Positions 32,700 through 43,154 of a stretch of 64,000 nucleotides of DNA are shown here, piece after piece. This DNA comes from an uncultured bacterium. GTDB taxonomy: Bacteria; CSSED10-310; CALFER01. The stretch's first letter is position 1; each line of letters starts with the position of its first letter. The notes under the pieces are model-generated. The model saw only the letters and a list, made by a program, of their open reading frames with translations, made no database searches and was not told the DNA's origin. The stretch is from contig CALFER010000020.1 of NCBI GenBank assembly GCA_937951895.1, positions 124,001-188,000 on the forward strand, given 5' to 3'. Position numbers and translations under genes: made by a program.

Positions 32700-34241
32700 T
32701 TACCAGGCGAAATCCACAAAATCCCACTCGCCGACGATCGCACTCCCCGCCGGATCCAGCAGTGCCGCGTAGATCCGCGCCGAGGCATGCATCCCCTCAC
32801 AATCCGGCCACTGGAAAGACAGAATGTCCCGGGACGCGACCCCGATCGGCACGTCGAGTCTGTAACTGGTGAACGCGGTTCCCCACGACGGATACCAGAA
32901 ATATACTCCGGATGCCTCGATCGCAATGGCCAGACGATGGTCATCCAATGCTCCGGAACTCCGGTTCCAGATCCGGACGAGCAGATAGAACGGATCCCCC
33001 GGATTGAAAGCGGACTGATTCAGAAACAGATCGGTCTGAATCTCGGGAAGGACGGGTGTCGGGGTCAGAGATGGCATCGGAGACTGAGTGTGAGCGGGCG
33101 CCGGGGTCGGTGTGCCTTCGCACGGCGTGGTGTCGCAGAGATACCCTCCAGCGCCGTCGGAATCGACTTCGATCCGGTACTCGAGCTGCCGTTCGTCTTC
33201 ATCATACCAGGGGCTGTCATAGACCGTCGCGGTGATCACGACATGAGCCGTATCCATGCACATCGCCCCGGAATCGATGCGGAAATCGAAATAACGTGAA
33301 AACGGATAATTGTTTGCGTCATTGACACCGGATCCGAGCAGGGTCATATGCGGATAATCCGTGGCGATCTCGACCGAAACCGAACCGGGACCGTCACAGC
33401 AGGCGTTGAGCGATCGTCCGCTGACGATGAACCGGATGTCCTCCCCCGCATCGATCAGGCCGTCCCCGTCAGAACAGCTTCCGATGGTGTCATCGATCAC
33501 GATACTGTCGATGTCGATCACGGGATAACAGGGCGGACAGGTCGTCGGAGTGGCTGTCGGCACCGGAGTGGGTGTGTCGGTGGCAATCGGCGTCGGAGTC
33601 GGGGTTTCAGTCGATGTCGGGGTTGACGTCGGCGTCATGGTCGAAGACGGCGTGACCGTGGGTGTGCCGGTCGATTCAAATCCGCACGGCAACACATCGC
33701 AGACATAGCCGCCCTGTCCGTCCGAATCCACTTCGATCGGATACGAAACCGTCTGATCGTCATCATCCTCGAACATGCCATCATCCGCATGCGCATGTAC
33801 GTGAATGTCCGCGGTCTCCATGCACAGCGCGGCTGCATCGATGTCGAAAACGAACAGATACAGGAAATTCTCGCTTTGCGGACTGGAAATCTGCGACGAG
33901 GAAAGCAGCGTCATCAGAGGATATGTCGTAGTCGCCGTGACGGTTCTATCCCCTGGGCCCCAGCAGCATGAATCTTCCGATCGACCCGATACATACACGC
34001 CAATTCGCTCGCCCGCATCAGGCAGATCATCCGAGTCGAAACAGACTCCGAAGGAATCCTCCAGAGTTATGGATTGAATGGAAATGTCGGTCTGGCACGG
34101 GAGACAGGTCGGCGTGGTGAGAGGAGCGGGATCCGGGTAAGTCAATCCATCGATCGTTCCGTCCGGATTTCGCCCCGACACCAAACCCGCGGAAAAACCG
34201 ATCCATGCCAATGCGAACATCCACTTATATGAGCTTTTCAT
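32700..34241 (-). CDS. Secreted protein: two repeated Cys-rich domains, Thr-Pro linkers and conserved C-terminal module
   Basis: 513 residues. A signal peptide (YKWMFALAWIGFSAGLVSG) leads to two homologous ~120-residue domains. The first begins CQTDISIQSITLEDSFGVC, the second CYPVIDIDSIVIDDTIGSC. Both share a VSGRS...CC motif, a TATTTYPLMTLL / EIATDYPHMTLL strand and IEVDSDGxGGYxCD at the end, with several conserved Cys. They are joined by a Thr/Pro-rich linker, and a second linker precedes the last ~110 residues, which carry AIEASGVYFWYPSWG and end WDFVDFAW. That module recurs at 10954-11721 and 46049-47167. The start at 34241 follows GGAGGT. Probably cell-surface or exported. Confidence 0.75.
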   Translation of the reverse strand: MKSSYKWMFALAWIGFSAGLVSGRNPDGTIDGLTYPDPAPLTTPTCLPCQTDISIQSITLEDSFGVCFDSDDLPDAGERIGVYVSGRSEDSCCWGPGDRTVTATTTYPLMTLLSSSQISSPQSENFLYLFVFDIDAAALCMETADIHVHAHADDGMFEDDDDQTVSYPIEVDSDGQGGYVCDVLPCGFESTGTPTVTPSSTMTPTSTPTSTETPTPTPIATDTPTPVPTATPTTCPPCYPVIDIDSIVIDDTIGSCSDGDGLIDAGEDIRFIVSGRSLNACCDGPGSVSVEIATDYPHMTLLGSGVNDANNYPFSRYFDFRIDSGAMCMDTAHVVITATVYDSPWYDEDERQLEYRIEVDSDGAGGYLCDTTPCEGTPTPAPAHTQSPMPSLTPTPVLPEIQTDLFLNQSAFNPGDPFYLLVRIWNRSSGALDDHRLAIAIEASGVYFWYPSWGTAFTSYRLDVPIGVASRDILSFQWPDCEGMHASARIYAALLDPAGSAIVGEWDFVDFAW

Positions 34242-34306
34242 AGGTACCTCCGCGACACCCGTCACCCGAAGCGGGTCATTCCGGTCAGATCGCACCATTC
34301 ACCGAG

Positions 34307-34335
34307 ATTTTAACACGACATCCGCGCAATCACAA
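34307..34335 (-). promoter_or_regulatory. Predicted promoter for the secreted Thr-Pro protein
   Basis: TTGTGA (34330-34335) and TAAAAT (34307-34312), 17-base spacer, minus strand, 66 bases before the start at 34241. Confidence 0.5.
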
Positions 34336-34347
34336 ATTTGTCGCTTC

Positions 34348-37089
34348 TTATCGGGAAGAATCTACTCGAAAAACGATATCCGTCGATGGCTTTCCGGTAT
34401 ACCCATGCGCGTCGACCGCCGCAACATGCCAGGTGTATCGACCGGCCGGCAGACGGCGATACGCCTCCTCCTCCCAGTACGAGTCCAGATCAGTCTCATG
34501 AAGGAAACGATCAACCCGAGTGCCGTCCGGCAGCGTCACGCCCAAGAGATACCCGATGGCCCCCGGAACGGAATCCCACGCAAATCGGGAATGCGGATCC
34601 AATCGCGTCTGATCCTGAGGGGACAGGTGCGCAGGTGCCGGGAGCAAGACGACTGTCTTTCGATCGATCGAGCGAACTCCCGCAAGCCGGATCGATTCCA
34701 CGCGATCATCGCTCTCAGATCGGATTCTGACCGTGAATGCATGGTTTCCGGGCGTCAGCGACTCGGGAACCGGCGCATGGATCCGGTGAATACAGCGAGG
34801 GCTGAATGCCGGAGACGGGTACCGCGCCTTACTCAGGACCGTGGTGTCGATCGAATACTCGAATTCCATCGGCCGATCCGTGTCAATCGACCAGACCACA
34901 ACAGCAATGAAGTCGCCTCCCGGCCCCGGTTCCGGTGTCATGAGGACCATCGTATCGGGATGCCCGATCCGGTCGGGCGCCGTCTCGTTTTCCCGCGTCG
35001 GGAACGGATCGATGAACCGATACACCCGCGAACACTGATCATCGAACACCTTTCTGAACCGATCGGGCATTCGCGCAGCCCAACGATCCTCCGGGATGTT
35101 CGTCCCGACCGGCTGACAGATCAGATAATCGATCCGCTCCTCCGACAGATTATCGATCCAGACATTCCGATCCATCGGTTCCCGATAGTTTCCATCCCCG
35201 AATTCATGCGGCATGGTTCCGGTATCGTTCACCGGAACATACAGCGACTGATCCTTGTAGCCTCTGCCCATGAACGCGTACCCGCAGTTGAGTCCCGCGG
35301 AAGCGATCCGAAGCGGCTCCGCCACGGAATCGGACTGTGCCAGCAGGAATTCCCAGGCAGGATACTTGGCCTTGTACAGCAGTTCGCCGAAATACCCCTC
35401 CGCCGGTCGTTGCCGGTCACGCATCACACCAACCGGTATCCATACAAATGCCATCAGCGCGACGCCGATCGCCAACCCCGATCGTCCTGCTATCGCGCCA
35501 ACCCGATCAATCAGCGGATGAGGGGATCGCCGGACGATCCGCCGGTACAGAACGAGCAGCGTCCCGGCAACAGCGACCGTGATGATGGATGCCTTCCAGT
35601 ACCGCGGGTAGAACGAGGCTGCCTCGAGATTGCCGCGCAGCGAATCCACGGCGATCAGGCCGATCGCGACGACCCATCCCGGAACCCGCCAGGCATCCCA
35701 GCAGCGCGCGGCGACGATCAGGACCGGGGCCGCCGCGAACATCAGAAACCGGGCGTTTTTAAACGGGATCGCGGTGTGGAAGATGAGTGCATTGAGCACG
35801 GGCAGGACCAGCAGACATACAGGAAGGACACGACGCTTCCCGATCCAGCGATCGAAAAGACTGATTCCGATGACAACCAGATAGATCGCGCATATGGCCA
35901 TGACCAGAACACTCGAATACCCGGCCGTACCCTCGAACAGCGTTCTCCAGGCGAATTGCATGGAATAAACCGAGGAATGGAGCGATTCCGCGGTATACGG
36001 TCCGGTGAAGACCGACCAGTCGCCGATCGTCACCTGCGTCGGATAGATCGGATTCCCCGTCAGGATCCAGTTGCGGCCGTAACTGAAGCCTCCGGTCACG
36101 ACCGCCGCGCCGATCAGAATCAGGACGCGGAACCATCGGGGACGCGGTCCGGAAATGATCCGGAACACCATCCAGATCGCGAGGGGAACGGCCAGGACCA
36201 GCGAGATGTATTTCGATCCGACAAAAAGGCCGAGTGCGGCGCCGGCAATGACAGCCGGACCGCCGGATGTGAGGAGACCTGTAAACATCCCCGCATAAAC
36301 GGCCGCCAGATACAGAGCCAGGGCCGTGATATCGTTCGAGATCGTCTGATCGACGCGGATGCCATATCCCTGTGTCAGATAATACGGAATCAGGATGAAC
36401 AGCAAACCGGATAACGTCGCCGCCTCGGAACTCGACCCCGCCTTCCGGGAAATCAGACCGATCAGACCGCCGCAAACGACCAGAAACAGATGCTGGAGCA
36501 CCCGCGCCACCACATCCGACCGCCAGGCATGCATGACCCAGTAATTGAGCATTTCGGTATTCATCGGAGAATACGAAGGCGCGATATCACCGAATGCCGT
36601 GATCGGATTGTCAATGGTTCCGGTCTGGATCCACGTCGCCGGAAAATAGAGATGATAGGTCAGGTCGTCCCAGTTGCCGGGAGGGTTGAGCGCCTGCCGG
36701 TAAAACGAATGGACATAAAACAGTGCCCCGCAGAGCAGGAGCGCCACGAGAACCGTGCGGGGCCACCCCGGCCGTTCGTGCGTCACAACCGCAGATCCCT
36801 GAAGCGGTATCCGGACTGCACCTCTCCGGAGGGTGATCAGTCCGACGAGACCCGCGGCCGTCACCCACAGGATCAGCAGGTTCCGACTCGAAAGATGACC
36901 GGGGATTCCGAGCGCGAGAACCGACAGGACGATCAGGGAACAGGCGATCACTCCCGTTGATACGACCCGGTACAATCGACTGGACAGCCACATCGGGCCC
37001 GCCAGCCGCCTCGTGAGCCGGACTGCGCAGACATACAGGCACACGTTTATGACGAAGAAGACGATACCGCCAAGCATGGAACTTATCAT
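34348..37089 (-). CDS. Large GT-C type membrane glycosyltransferase-like protein
   Basis: 913 residues. About 14 hydrophobic helices fill residues 1-560. The first large periplasmic loop has NWDDLTYHLYFPATWI, the acidic (DD) motif position of GT-C enzymes that use polyprenyl-phosphate sugars. The soluble C-terminal ~350 residues include a beta-rich region and a fibronectin-III-like stretch (LDPHSRFAWDSVPGAIGYLLGV, AGRYTWHVAAVDAHG). Expected to glycosylate a periplasmic or surface acceptor. No strong ribosome site at 37089; an ATG four codons later is an alternative. It lies 57 bases downstream of the alpha-2-macroglobulin gene on the same strand. Confidence 0.75.
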   Translation of the reverse strand: MISSMLGGIVFFVINVCLYVCAVRLTRRLAGPMWLSSRLYRVVSTGVIACSLIVLSVLALGIPGHLSSRNLLILWVTAAGLVGLITLRRGAVRIPLQGSAVVTHERPGWPRTVLVALLLCGALFYVHSFYRQALNPPGNWDDLTYHLYFPATWIQTGTIDNPITAFGDIAPSYSPMNTEMLNYWVMHAWRSDVVARVLQHLFLVVCGGLIGLISRKAGSSSEAATLSGLLFILIPYYLTQGYGIRVDQTISNDITALALYLAAVYAGMFTGLLTSGGPAVIAGAALGLFVGSKYISLVLAVPLAIWMVFRIISGPRPRWFRVLILIGAAVVTGGFSYGRNWILTGNPIYPTQVTIGDWSVFTGPYTAESLHSSVYSMQFAWRTLFEGTAGYSSVLVMAICAIYLVVIGISLFDRWIGKRRVLPVCLLVLPVLNALIFHTAIPFKNARFLMFAAAPVLIVAARCWDAWRVPGWVVAIGLIAVDSLRGNLEAASFYPRYWKASIITVAVAGTLLVLYRRIVRRSPHPLIDRVGAIAGRSGLAIGVALMAFVWIPVGVMRDRQRPAEGYFGELLYKAKYPAWEFLLAQSDSVAEPLRIASAGLNCGYAFMGRGYKDQSLYVPVNDTGTMPHEFGDGNYREPMDRNVWIDNLSEERIDYLICQPVGTNIPEDRWAARMPDRFRKVFDDQCSRVYRFIDPFPTRENETAPDRIGHPDTMVLMTPEPGPGGDFIAVVVWSIDTDRPMEFEYSIDTTVLSKARYPSPAFSPRCIHRIHAPVPESLTPGNHAFTVRIRSESDDRVESIRLAGVRSIDRKTVVLLPAPAHLSPQDQTRLDPHSRFAWDSVPGAIGYLLGVTLPDGTRVDRFLHETDLDSYWEEEAYRRLPAGRYTWHVAAVDAHGYTGKPSTDIVFRVDSSR

Positions 37090-37146
37090 ATCGTATCGCG
37101 GAACGAGAAGAAACCGTTGGCCCGGAAGCCTCGGCCGGAATCACGC

Positions 37147-40100
37147 TCAGCGCGGTTCCACCCGGATGACTCTGCCGCTCGAGAATCCTGTGAATTCGGG
37201 CGCGTACATCGACTGGAGCGTTGCCGGTCCACACCTGAATTCCCCCGCCTGACTGGCCCGCAGACGGTATTTCAACGTGTATTCCCCCTGCGGCATCCAC
37301 TCGATGAAGAAATTCGTGCATGAATCCCGGATCTCCTGGTACCGCACCAATCCGAGATCCCACTGATGTCCGCTCACGCGATCCTCGGGTTCAAACCCCG
37401 CCGCCCTCGGATCCATCAGATGGATGTATTCCATCGGGTTCTTCGCCCGGATCGACAGGTGGACTTCGACCTGGTCGCCGACCGAAACCGCATGCCCCTC
37501 GTCGAGGGGTTTCAGGATCGTCGCATCGCCCTCCCCCTCACGCAGATAATACGTCCGAGTCACACTCAGCGTATCCCCGCGCGCGTCTTCCGGCATCCGC
37601 ATCGTCGAATACTGCCAGGTCATCGATGCGAACATCTGCCCGCCACCCTTCGGAGACACCGTCACGGCGCTCATCTCAGGCGTGATGTCCGGTCCTCCGA
37701 TCACCCACTGCTGCGTCGTCTTGTCGAAATCATCCGGTTCAAACACGAACGTTTCCGACCGGGTCCCCGCCGTGACCGCGGCTTCCTGCCGGATCCCCAT
37801 CCGCCTGTCCGCCTCAAGATACTTCACGATCGCATACAGAACCTCGGCGGTCGCCCGGGTCGATTTCCACTGGTTCATCTTCTTGTTGAGAAAAATCCAG
37901 GTCAGAAGGCCTTCGAGCCGGGAATCCCCGGGGCGGATCTCCATCAGAGCCAGCATGACCGCCGCGTGCGTTTCGATCGAGTCATTGTACCACAGCCACG
38001 CCCGATCCTCCGGAGCGAAGAAGGTGCCCTGGTCGTCTGTCGTGACCGCGCGATCCATGATGCTGTCCATCAGCAGTTGCGCGTCCGCCGGACGGTTCAT
38101 CCGATTGAGCGTCAGCGCGAGATGCGCACGGCTCTGCGGAGGCAACTGACGCCATCGTTCGAAGCAATACGCCAGCATGTCCTCGCGTTCCGATGCACTG
38201 AAGAGATTGTTGAACCGTTCCGGGTTCTCGAAACAGCTCAGCATGTAATTCAGAAGAACGAGATACTCCACGCCGGCCGTCTGTTTCGCCATTTTCGGCT
38301 TGCATTCACCGAGAAAATCCGTGTGGAGATACGTCAATGCATTCAGGACCAGTTCGTCATCGGGTTCATCGATACCGAATTCCCTTGCCTTCGCGCAGGA
38401 ATACACCACATACAGCGTCATGTACGGACTCGAAGGCCCACCGGTCCACCACGGGAACGCACCGTCGTCGTTCTGAGCATCGACCAGTTGTTTCAGCGCC
38501 TTGTCCTGATGCCGCCGGGCCGTCCGCCGGTCGAGAACATTGATGAGGCGGTCGGATGCCGTTCCTCCGCGCGCCGTGACCAGCCAGGGCGTTTCGACCA
38601 GTGCCATCCTGCGGTTCGGGTCATCCTCCCGCCATGCCTCGAACGGGGTCTCGCGGCTGCTGCATGCGTCGGCAGCCCGCGCAATCGCCGGATAATCCGC
38701 ATAGATCCGGTTCAGGATGCCCACTCCGAGGAACCGGTTCATGGTCTGCTCAACGCATTCATATGGATACTCCACCAGATACGGAACGGCCCGGATGATC
38801 TGATTGACCAGTTGCCCGTCCACGGTCACCACGAGCGACTCGTTGATGAGACTCGGGTCGGATGCCGATTCCGCCAGGTCGCCCAACCGCATCGTGCGGG
38901 GCTGATCCTTCGCCAGCGTCACGAATCGGGACTGCGCCAGGTGCATGCGTCCGGGCAGCACCGGCACGGTCCGACGCTCGCCGTCCACATGGTCCCCCGC
39001 CCGTGCCGATGCTTCGATCGTATAGCTCCCGAGCATTGCCGGGGCGGACACCTGAAACCGGACTGTCGCCGATTTGCCCGCAGACACCCTGACCGGCTGC
39101 TCGACCGGGCTCAGACCGAATCGCGCCGCGCAGTCCGCACCGGTCTCGGGATCCACGATGCGCAGCGACACCACGCCATCGAGATCCGTCGCACCGGTAT
39201 TGTTCACCATCACGGGAATCTCGGCGCGGTCCCCCTCACGCAGAAAGCGCGGCAGATACGGCCGGACCATCATGTCCTTCCGGGTTTCGACCGTCTTCTG
39301 CGCCACGGCGTATCGAAGATCCCGCGTGAGCGCATGGATGAACAGATTCCACGATGTCACGCTGTCCGGCGCAGTGAACGTGATGATCGCCGCCCCTGAA
39401 TCGTCCGTCATCAGATGAGGAAGGAAGAAAGCCGTCTCCGAGAAATTCTCGCGGAGGGGAATCTCCGGCTCCTTACCCGATCCACGCGAGGTTCCGGAGG
39501 AGTCCTTATCGGCTGAACCCTTCACGGATGCGGACGTCACATCCGTCACCGGGGACTCCGAGACGACAACTACGGATTCCTCCATCACCGGCATCGCGGC
39601 GCCGGCACACATTCCCTGCCCGGTGGCCCTCGGCGCCATTTTCGCCATCATTCTGTTACTGCGTGCATAAATTTCCGGCAACGCGAGCCGATCCGGCGCA
39701 TAGGACACGTATTCCATCTCGATCGGGATGTCCCGTACCAGCATGTTCCCGCCGAGACGATCCCGATGGATCACCGGGAACAGCGCAGAGGATCGCTGGG
39801 GCCACAGAGCGCCGAGATTCGGGTACTGGTGCGTCGTGTAGTAATCCAGCGTCCGATCGAACATGTAGGCCAGAATTTCGGCGGATTCCTTCCCGGCATT
39901 CATCCCGTCGATCCGGATTGTCCAGGTCTCTTTCGCGCCAGGCTCGAGCAGATCGCGGAACGTCTCGAAGCGCACATCGAGCGGCTCGGCGTGATACGGC
40001 ACGAAGACCGGCAGCGACGATTGGAACAGCACGCCCTTGCGCACCAGATAGACGCTGATGCCGAATCCGCCCTTCATCGTTTCGTCCGCCGTCACGTCAA

Positions 40101-43100
40101 ACCGTGTCAGACCGTTGTTCGACGACAGCGTTTCCCGCCGCACGACCCGATTGTCCCGGGTGATTTCCATCCACAGCGTCTGATCCGCGAAACCCGAGCC
40201 GACATAAAACGCCGCCGTCTCGCCCAGCTTCATCGACGCGGTCTCGGCCAGACACACAACGGGCAGCGGATAGAGCCGCTTTTCGGCCGCCACGATGAAC
40301 TCGAACTGACTCCGAGCCATCCGCCCGGACGTATCCTTCGTCGTCGAAACCAGCCGGTACACACCCGGTTCCAGCGCGCCCAGATTCAGCATCGCCCTGC
40401 CGCTCTCCGGATGCTCCAGCGTCCCCGTCCGGATGCGTTCGCCGTCTTTGAACTGCCGCAGGCGCTGCCCATAGCCCGGTTCATCCGTCCACCGCGCCGG
40501 AGGCAATTCGGCCTTGTCCTTCGGAGGGGTTCTCCGCCATTCCGGCACAGTTGCCTCCAGCTCCCACGGCATGGGAGGCGTTGCGGGTTCCTCGAGACGC
40601 ACCAGCTCCCAGTCGCTCGCGCCCTGCATCGGCCTTCCGTCGAGCGATTCGCGGGTCACGGACACCTCCGCATCCTGCCCCGCCCGGATCAGATCGCGCG
40701 CGCCGAGCACGGTTGTCTGCACGGCGCAATGGCCCAGATTGACCGAAAGTCTCCCCTCACGGGTCTCGCCCGCCGCGTCCGTCACCTCCGCGGTGATCGC
40801 GAAACGATACTGCACCGATTCCAAGTTCTCGACATCCGGATCGCTCTCGGGCAGAAACCGGATCTCAAACGATCCGTTTTCGTCGATCGCCGATTCCCCC
40901 TGACCGATTCTCAGTTCACCGGTCGAAATCGGGTGGAACCGGAAGAACCAGTTCAGCCACCACGGCATGATCGTCCGGCGCTCGACCGTCCAGGTGACGG
41001 AGCCGCCGGTCAGATTGCCGCCGAAATAGTAGTCGGCGTTGCCGCGCACGAGCGCTTCCCGGTTGAGCTGCAGTTCGGCCTGGCCCGCATCGAGCGTGAC
41101 TTCGAAGGTCGGCCGCTTGTATTCCTCGACTTTCAACCCGGTTTCACCGTTTTCAGTCTCGATGGAATAGTCCCCCAGAAGCCGCCCCGCGGGAATCGAG
41201 AACGTCCCGGAAGCCGAGCCGAAACTGTTGGTGAGACATTCCTGGGTTGCGATCGCTTCGTTATTCGCATCGAGCAGGCGGACGGTCAGTCGCGCATTGG
41301 TTCTGATGCGGTGTCCGGCGGGGGTGCCCTCGACCGCGAGCACCTTGAAATAGACCGTCTGCCCCGGTCGGTAGATGCTTCGATCGGTGGTGATGAACTC
41401 CTGCTCCTCACTGGTTTCCCTAACGGGACCGGACAGATACAGATTCGGTTCCAGCGCGACATCGTTGCCCCGGCGCGCGACCAGAATCAGTGCCTGAGAA
41501 TCGCTTTTCGGAATGATGACGCGTCCGTCCCTGTCCGTCTTCCGGGCCGTCATCGGGCGAGTCTTCGCATCCCGCGCGTACAGTTCGATCGAAACGCCCG
41601 CCGCCGGGTTCCCGGTGTCGCTCTCCGTCACCAGAACCTGCATGTCGGTCGCATACTCCGTCCGGACGATCGTCATATTCGTCAGATTGATCATGAACGT
41701 GTCGATTTTATTGGTCTTCCGACTGAACTTCGGATCGATCGACGCCGCGATCAGGTACAACCCCGGATCCTTCATCGGCAGATCCGCGTCGAACTGATGA
41801 TCGGCATAATCCCGGGGATCGTTCAGGGCGACCTTCCAGACGGCATCGGGTTTCTGACCGTAGATCGCCTGTTCGATCTGATCCCGCCCGGGACCGAATG
41901 ACCAGCGGTTGCCTTTGAGAAGCAGGGTTTCCGGATCGAGCTTGAACGCGCGGAAGGACAGCTCTGTGATGTTGCGATGCGTGATCCGCACGGTTGCCTC
42001 GCCGGGGCGGTCCGGATCGAGCGTTGCCATAGAAAAATCGGGGGCCTCGAGCCCGGCGATCAGATTCAGACAGAGCCGGGATCCGATCGATCCTTTGAAC
42101 ATGGTCGCGCCCTTGTCCGCCTCCCGATGCGCCTCCGCTTTCCGTCCCGCATCGTTCAATGCGTTCGCATATTCGTATTGTGCAACGGATCCCCATTGGA
42201 CATCCACGAACTCCTCCGAAAGACGCCGGAGCGCATCGATTCGTTTCTCCAGAGCCTTCTTTTTCAGATGAGGCGTCAGAAGGCGCAGCCGTTCGAGTCT
42301 GACTTCGAGGGCATTCGATCGGTCATGACGGGATTCGTGCCACCGCAGATGGTCGTCCAGAAGCGCGATCGCCCGGACAAGCGGATGAGGGGGGGCATTC
42401 GAGTCGATCCGGGCGGGCGCGTCGATCAGAGCGGGCAGGTCCACCTTGAACAGTTCGTTGGACTGCCTCGGGGTCCAGTTCGCGGAATCGGCCAGTTCCG
42501 ACGCGTAGGCATAAGCGACGAAATCGCGGAGACTGTCGCGCAGCTCGGGAGAGTACCCGTTCCGGGTGATCAGATCCGGCCATTTGTGGAGGGGTTCTCG
42601 TCCCAACGCATCGCGGGAATCCCACGCCGCGGCATATTCGGCGCAGAGACGCTCGGAAAGTTGTTCCTGTGTCCAGGTTTTGATGTCCTGACTGCCGTCG
42701 GTCACCACCTTTTCCCGTTTGGAGATCTCCCAGCGGTATGCCATTTTGTATTGATTCAGCGAGTGGGCGGTGACGACATGGAGGATTGCGCCGTACAGAG
42801 GGTCGTCCGGCCATGGCGTGTCCATCAGCAAGCGGAGCGCGGTTTCCGGGCTGTCGACGCCCTGTTTGAGCAGGGTCGTCCGGACGATGGCCTGCGTCCA
42901 GTCTTCGACATGCCGCGCGGTCCGGGCGTCTTCGAGAATCTTCGATACGACGCTGATTGCCTCGTTGAGTTTCCCGTCGTCTTCGAGCTGCCTGACCTGT
43001 TTCCAGGAGTCGGCGTAGCGGGGATCCGACGGTTGCCGGGCCGAGGTCTGCGCCGAACCGCCTGTTGTGAAACTGCTGAAACTAATCGTCATGAGGACAC

Positions 43101-43122
43101 ACCACTTTCTGATTCCGGTCAT
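37147..43122 (-). CDS. Bacterial alpha-2-macroglobulin family protein with thioester motif
   Basis: 1991 residues, exported (signal MTGIRKWCVLMTISFSSFTTGGSA). Repeated MG beta-domains include the MG1-2 type segment DRSIYRPGQTVYFKVLAVEG. A variable, probably flexible segment (MPVMEESVVVVSES..., residues ~1170-1230) could be the bait region; it is followed by TDDSGAAIITFTAPDSVTSWNL. The thioester site CVEQ has its Cys at residue 1456, inside a helical TED-like domain. Thought to trap proteases or foreign proteins in the periplasm. The signal has no lipobox, unlike the lipoprotein form in E. coli, and no pbpC neighbour is present. Confidence 0.9.
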   Translation of the reverse strand: MTGIRKWCVLMTISFSSFTTGGSAQTSARQPSDPRYADSWKQVRQLEDDGKLNEAISVVSKILEDARTARHVEDWTQAIVRTTLLKQGVDSPETALRLLMDTPWPDDPLYGAILHVVTAHSLNQYKMAYRWEISKREKVVTDGSQDIKTWTQEQLSERLCAEYAAAWDSRDALGREPLHKWPDLITRNGYSPELRDSLRDFVAYAYASELADSANWTPRQSNELFKVDLPALIDAPARIDSNAPPHPLVRAIALLDDHLRWHESRHDRSNALEVRLERLRLLTPHLKKKALEKRIDALRRLSEEFVDVQWGSVAQYEYANALNDAGRKAEAHREADKGATMFKGSIGSRLCLNLIAGLEAPDFSMATLDPDRPGEATVRITHRNITELSFRAFKLDPETLLLKGNRWSFGPGRDQIEQAIYGQKPDAVWKVALNDPRDYADHQFDADLPMKDPGLYLIAASIDPKFSRKTNKIDTFMINLTNMTIVRTEYATDMQVLVTESDTGNPAAGVSIELYARDAKTRPMTARKTDRDGRVIIPKSDSQALILVARRGNDVALEPNLYLSGPVRETSEEQEFITTDRSIYRPGQTVYFKVLAVEGTPAGHRIRTNARLTVRLLDANNEAIATQECLTNSFGSASGTFSIPAGRLLGDYSIETENGETGLKVEEYKRPTFEVTLDAGQAELQLNREALVRGNADYYFGGNLTGGSVTWTVERRTIMPWWLNWFFRFHPISTGELRIGQGESAIDENGSFEIRFLPESDPDVENLESVQYRFAITAEVTDAAGETREGRLSVNLGHCAVQTTVLGARDLIRAGQDAEVSVTRESLDGRPMQGASDWELVRLEEPATPPMPWELEATVPEWRRTPPKDKAELPPARWTDEPGYGQRLRQFKDGERIRTGTLEHPESGRAMLNLGALEPGVYRLVSTTKDTSGRMARSQFEFIVAAEKRLYPLPVVCLAETASMKLGETAAFYVGSGFADQTLWMEITRDNRVVRRETLSSNNGLTRFDVTADETMKGGFGISVYLVRKGVLFQSSLPVFVPYHAEPLDVRFETFRDLLEPGAKETWTIRIDGMNAGKESAEILAYMFDRTLDYYTTHQYPNLGALWPQRSSALFPVIHRDRLGGNMLVRDIPIEMEYVSYAPDRLALPEIYARSNRMMAKMAPRATGQGMCAGAAMPVMEESVVVVSESPVTDVTSASVKGSADKDSSGTSRGSGKEPEIPLRENFSETAFFLPHLMTDDSGAAIITFTAPDSVTSWNLFIHALTRDLRYAVAQKTVETRKDMMVRPYLPRFLREGDRAEIPVMVNNTGATDLDGVVSLRIVDPETGADCAARFGLSPVEQPVRVSAGKSATVRFQVSAPAMLGSYTIEASARAGDHVDGERRTVPVLPGRMHLAQSRFVTLAKDQPRTMRLGDLAESASDPSLINESLVVTVDGQLVNQIIRAVPYLVEYPYECVEQTMNRFLGVGILNRIYADYPAIARAADACSSRETPFEAWREDDPNRRMALVETPWLVTARGGTASDRLINVLDRRTARRHQDKALKQLVDAQNDDGAFPWWTGGPSSPYMTLYVVYSCAKAREFGIDEPDDELVLNALTYLHTDFLGECKPKMAKQTAGVEYLVLLNYMLSCFENPERFNNLFSASEREDMLAYCFERWRQLPPQSRAHLALTLNRMNRPADAQLLMDSIMDRAVTTDDQGTFFAPEDRAWLWYNDSIETHAAVMLALMEIRPGDSRLEGLLTWIFLNKKMNQWKSTRATAEVLYAIVKYLEADRRMGIRQEAAVTAGTRSETFVFEPDDFDKTTQQWVIGGPDITPEMSAVTVSPKGGGQMFASMTWQYSTMRMPEDARGDTLSVTRTYYLREGEGDATILKPLDEGHAVSVGDQVEVHLSIRAKNPMEYIHLMDPRAAGFEPEDRVSGHQWDLGLVRYQEIRDSCTNFFIEWMPQGEYTLKYRLRASQAGEFRCGPATLQSMYAPEFTGFSSGRVIRVEPR

Positions 43123-43154
43123 GGAACACCATCCTCCTGAAAACGTTCAAGGCT

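Noticed and set aside
36490..42271. Several long + strand open frames within the alpha-2-macroglobulin and GT-C genes
   Set aside because: Antisense shadows, rich in Arg/Pro/His without motifs; the minus-strand genes have recognised domains throughout.
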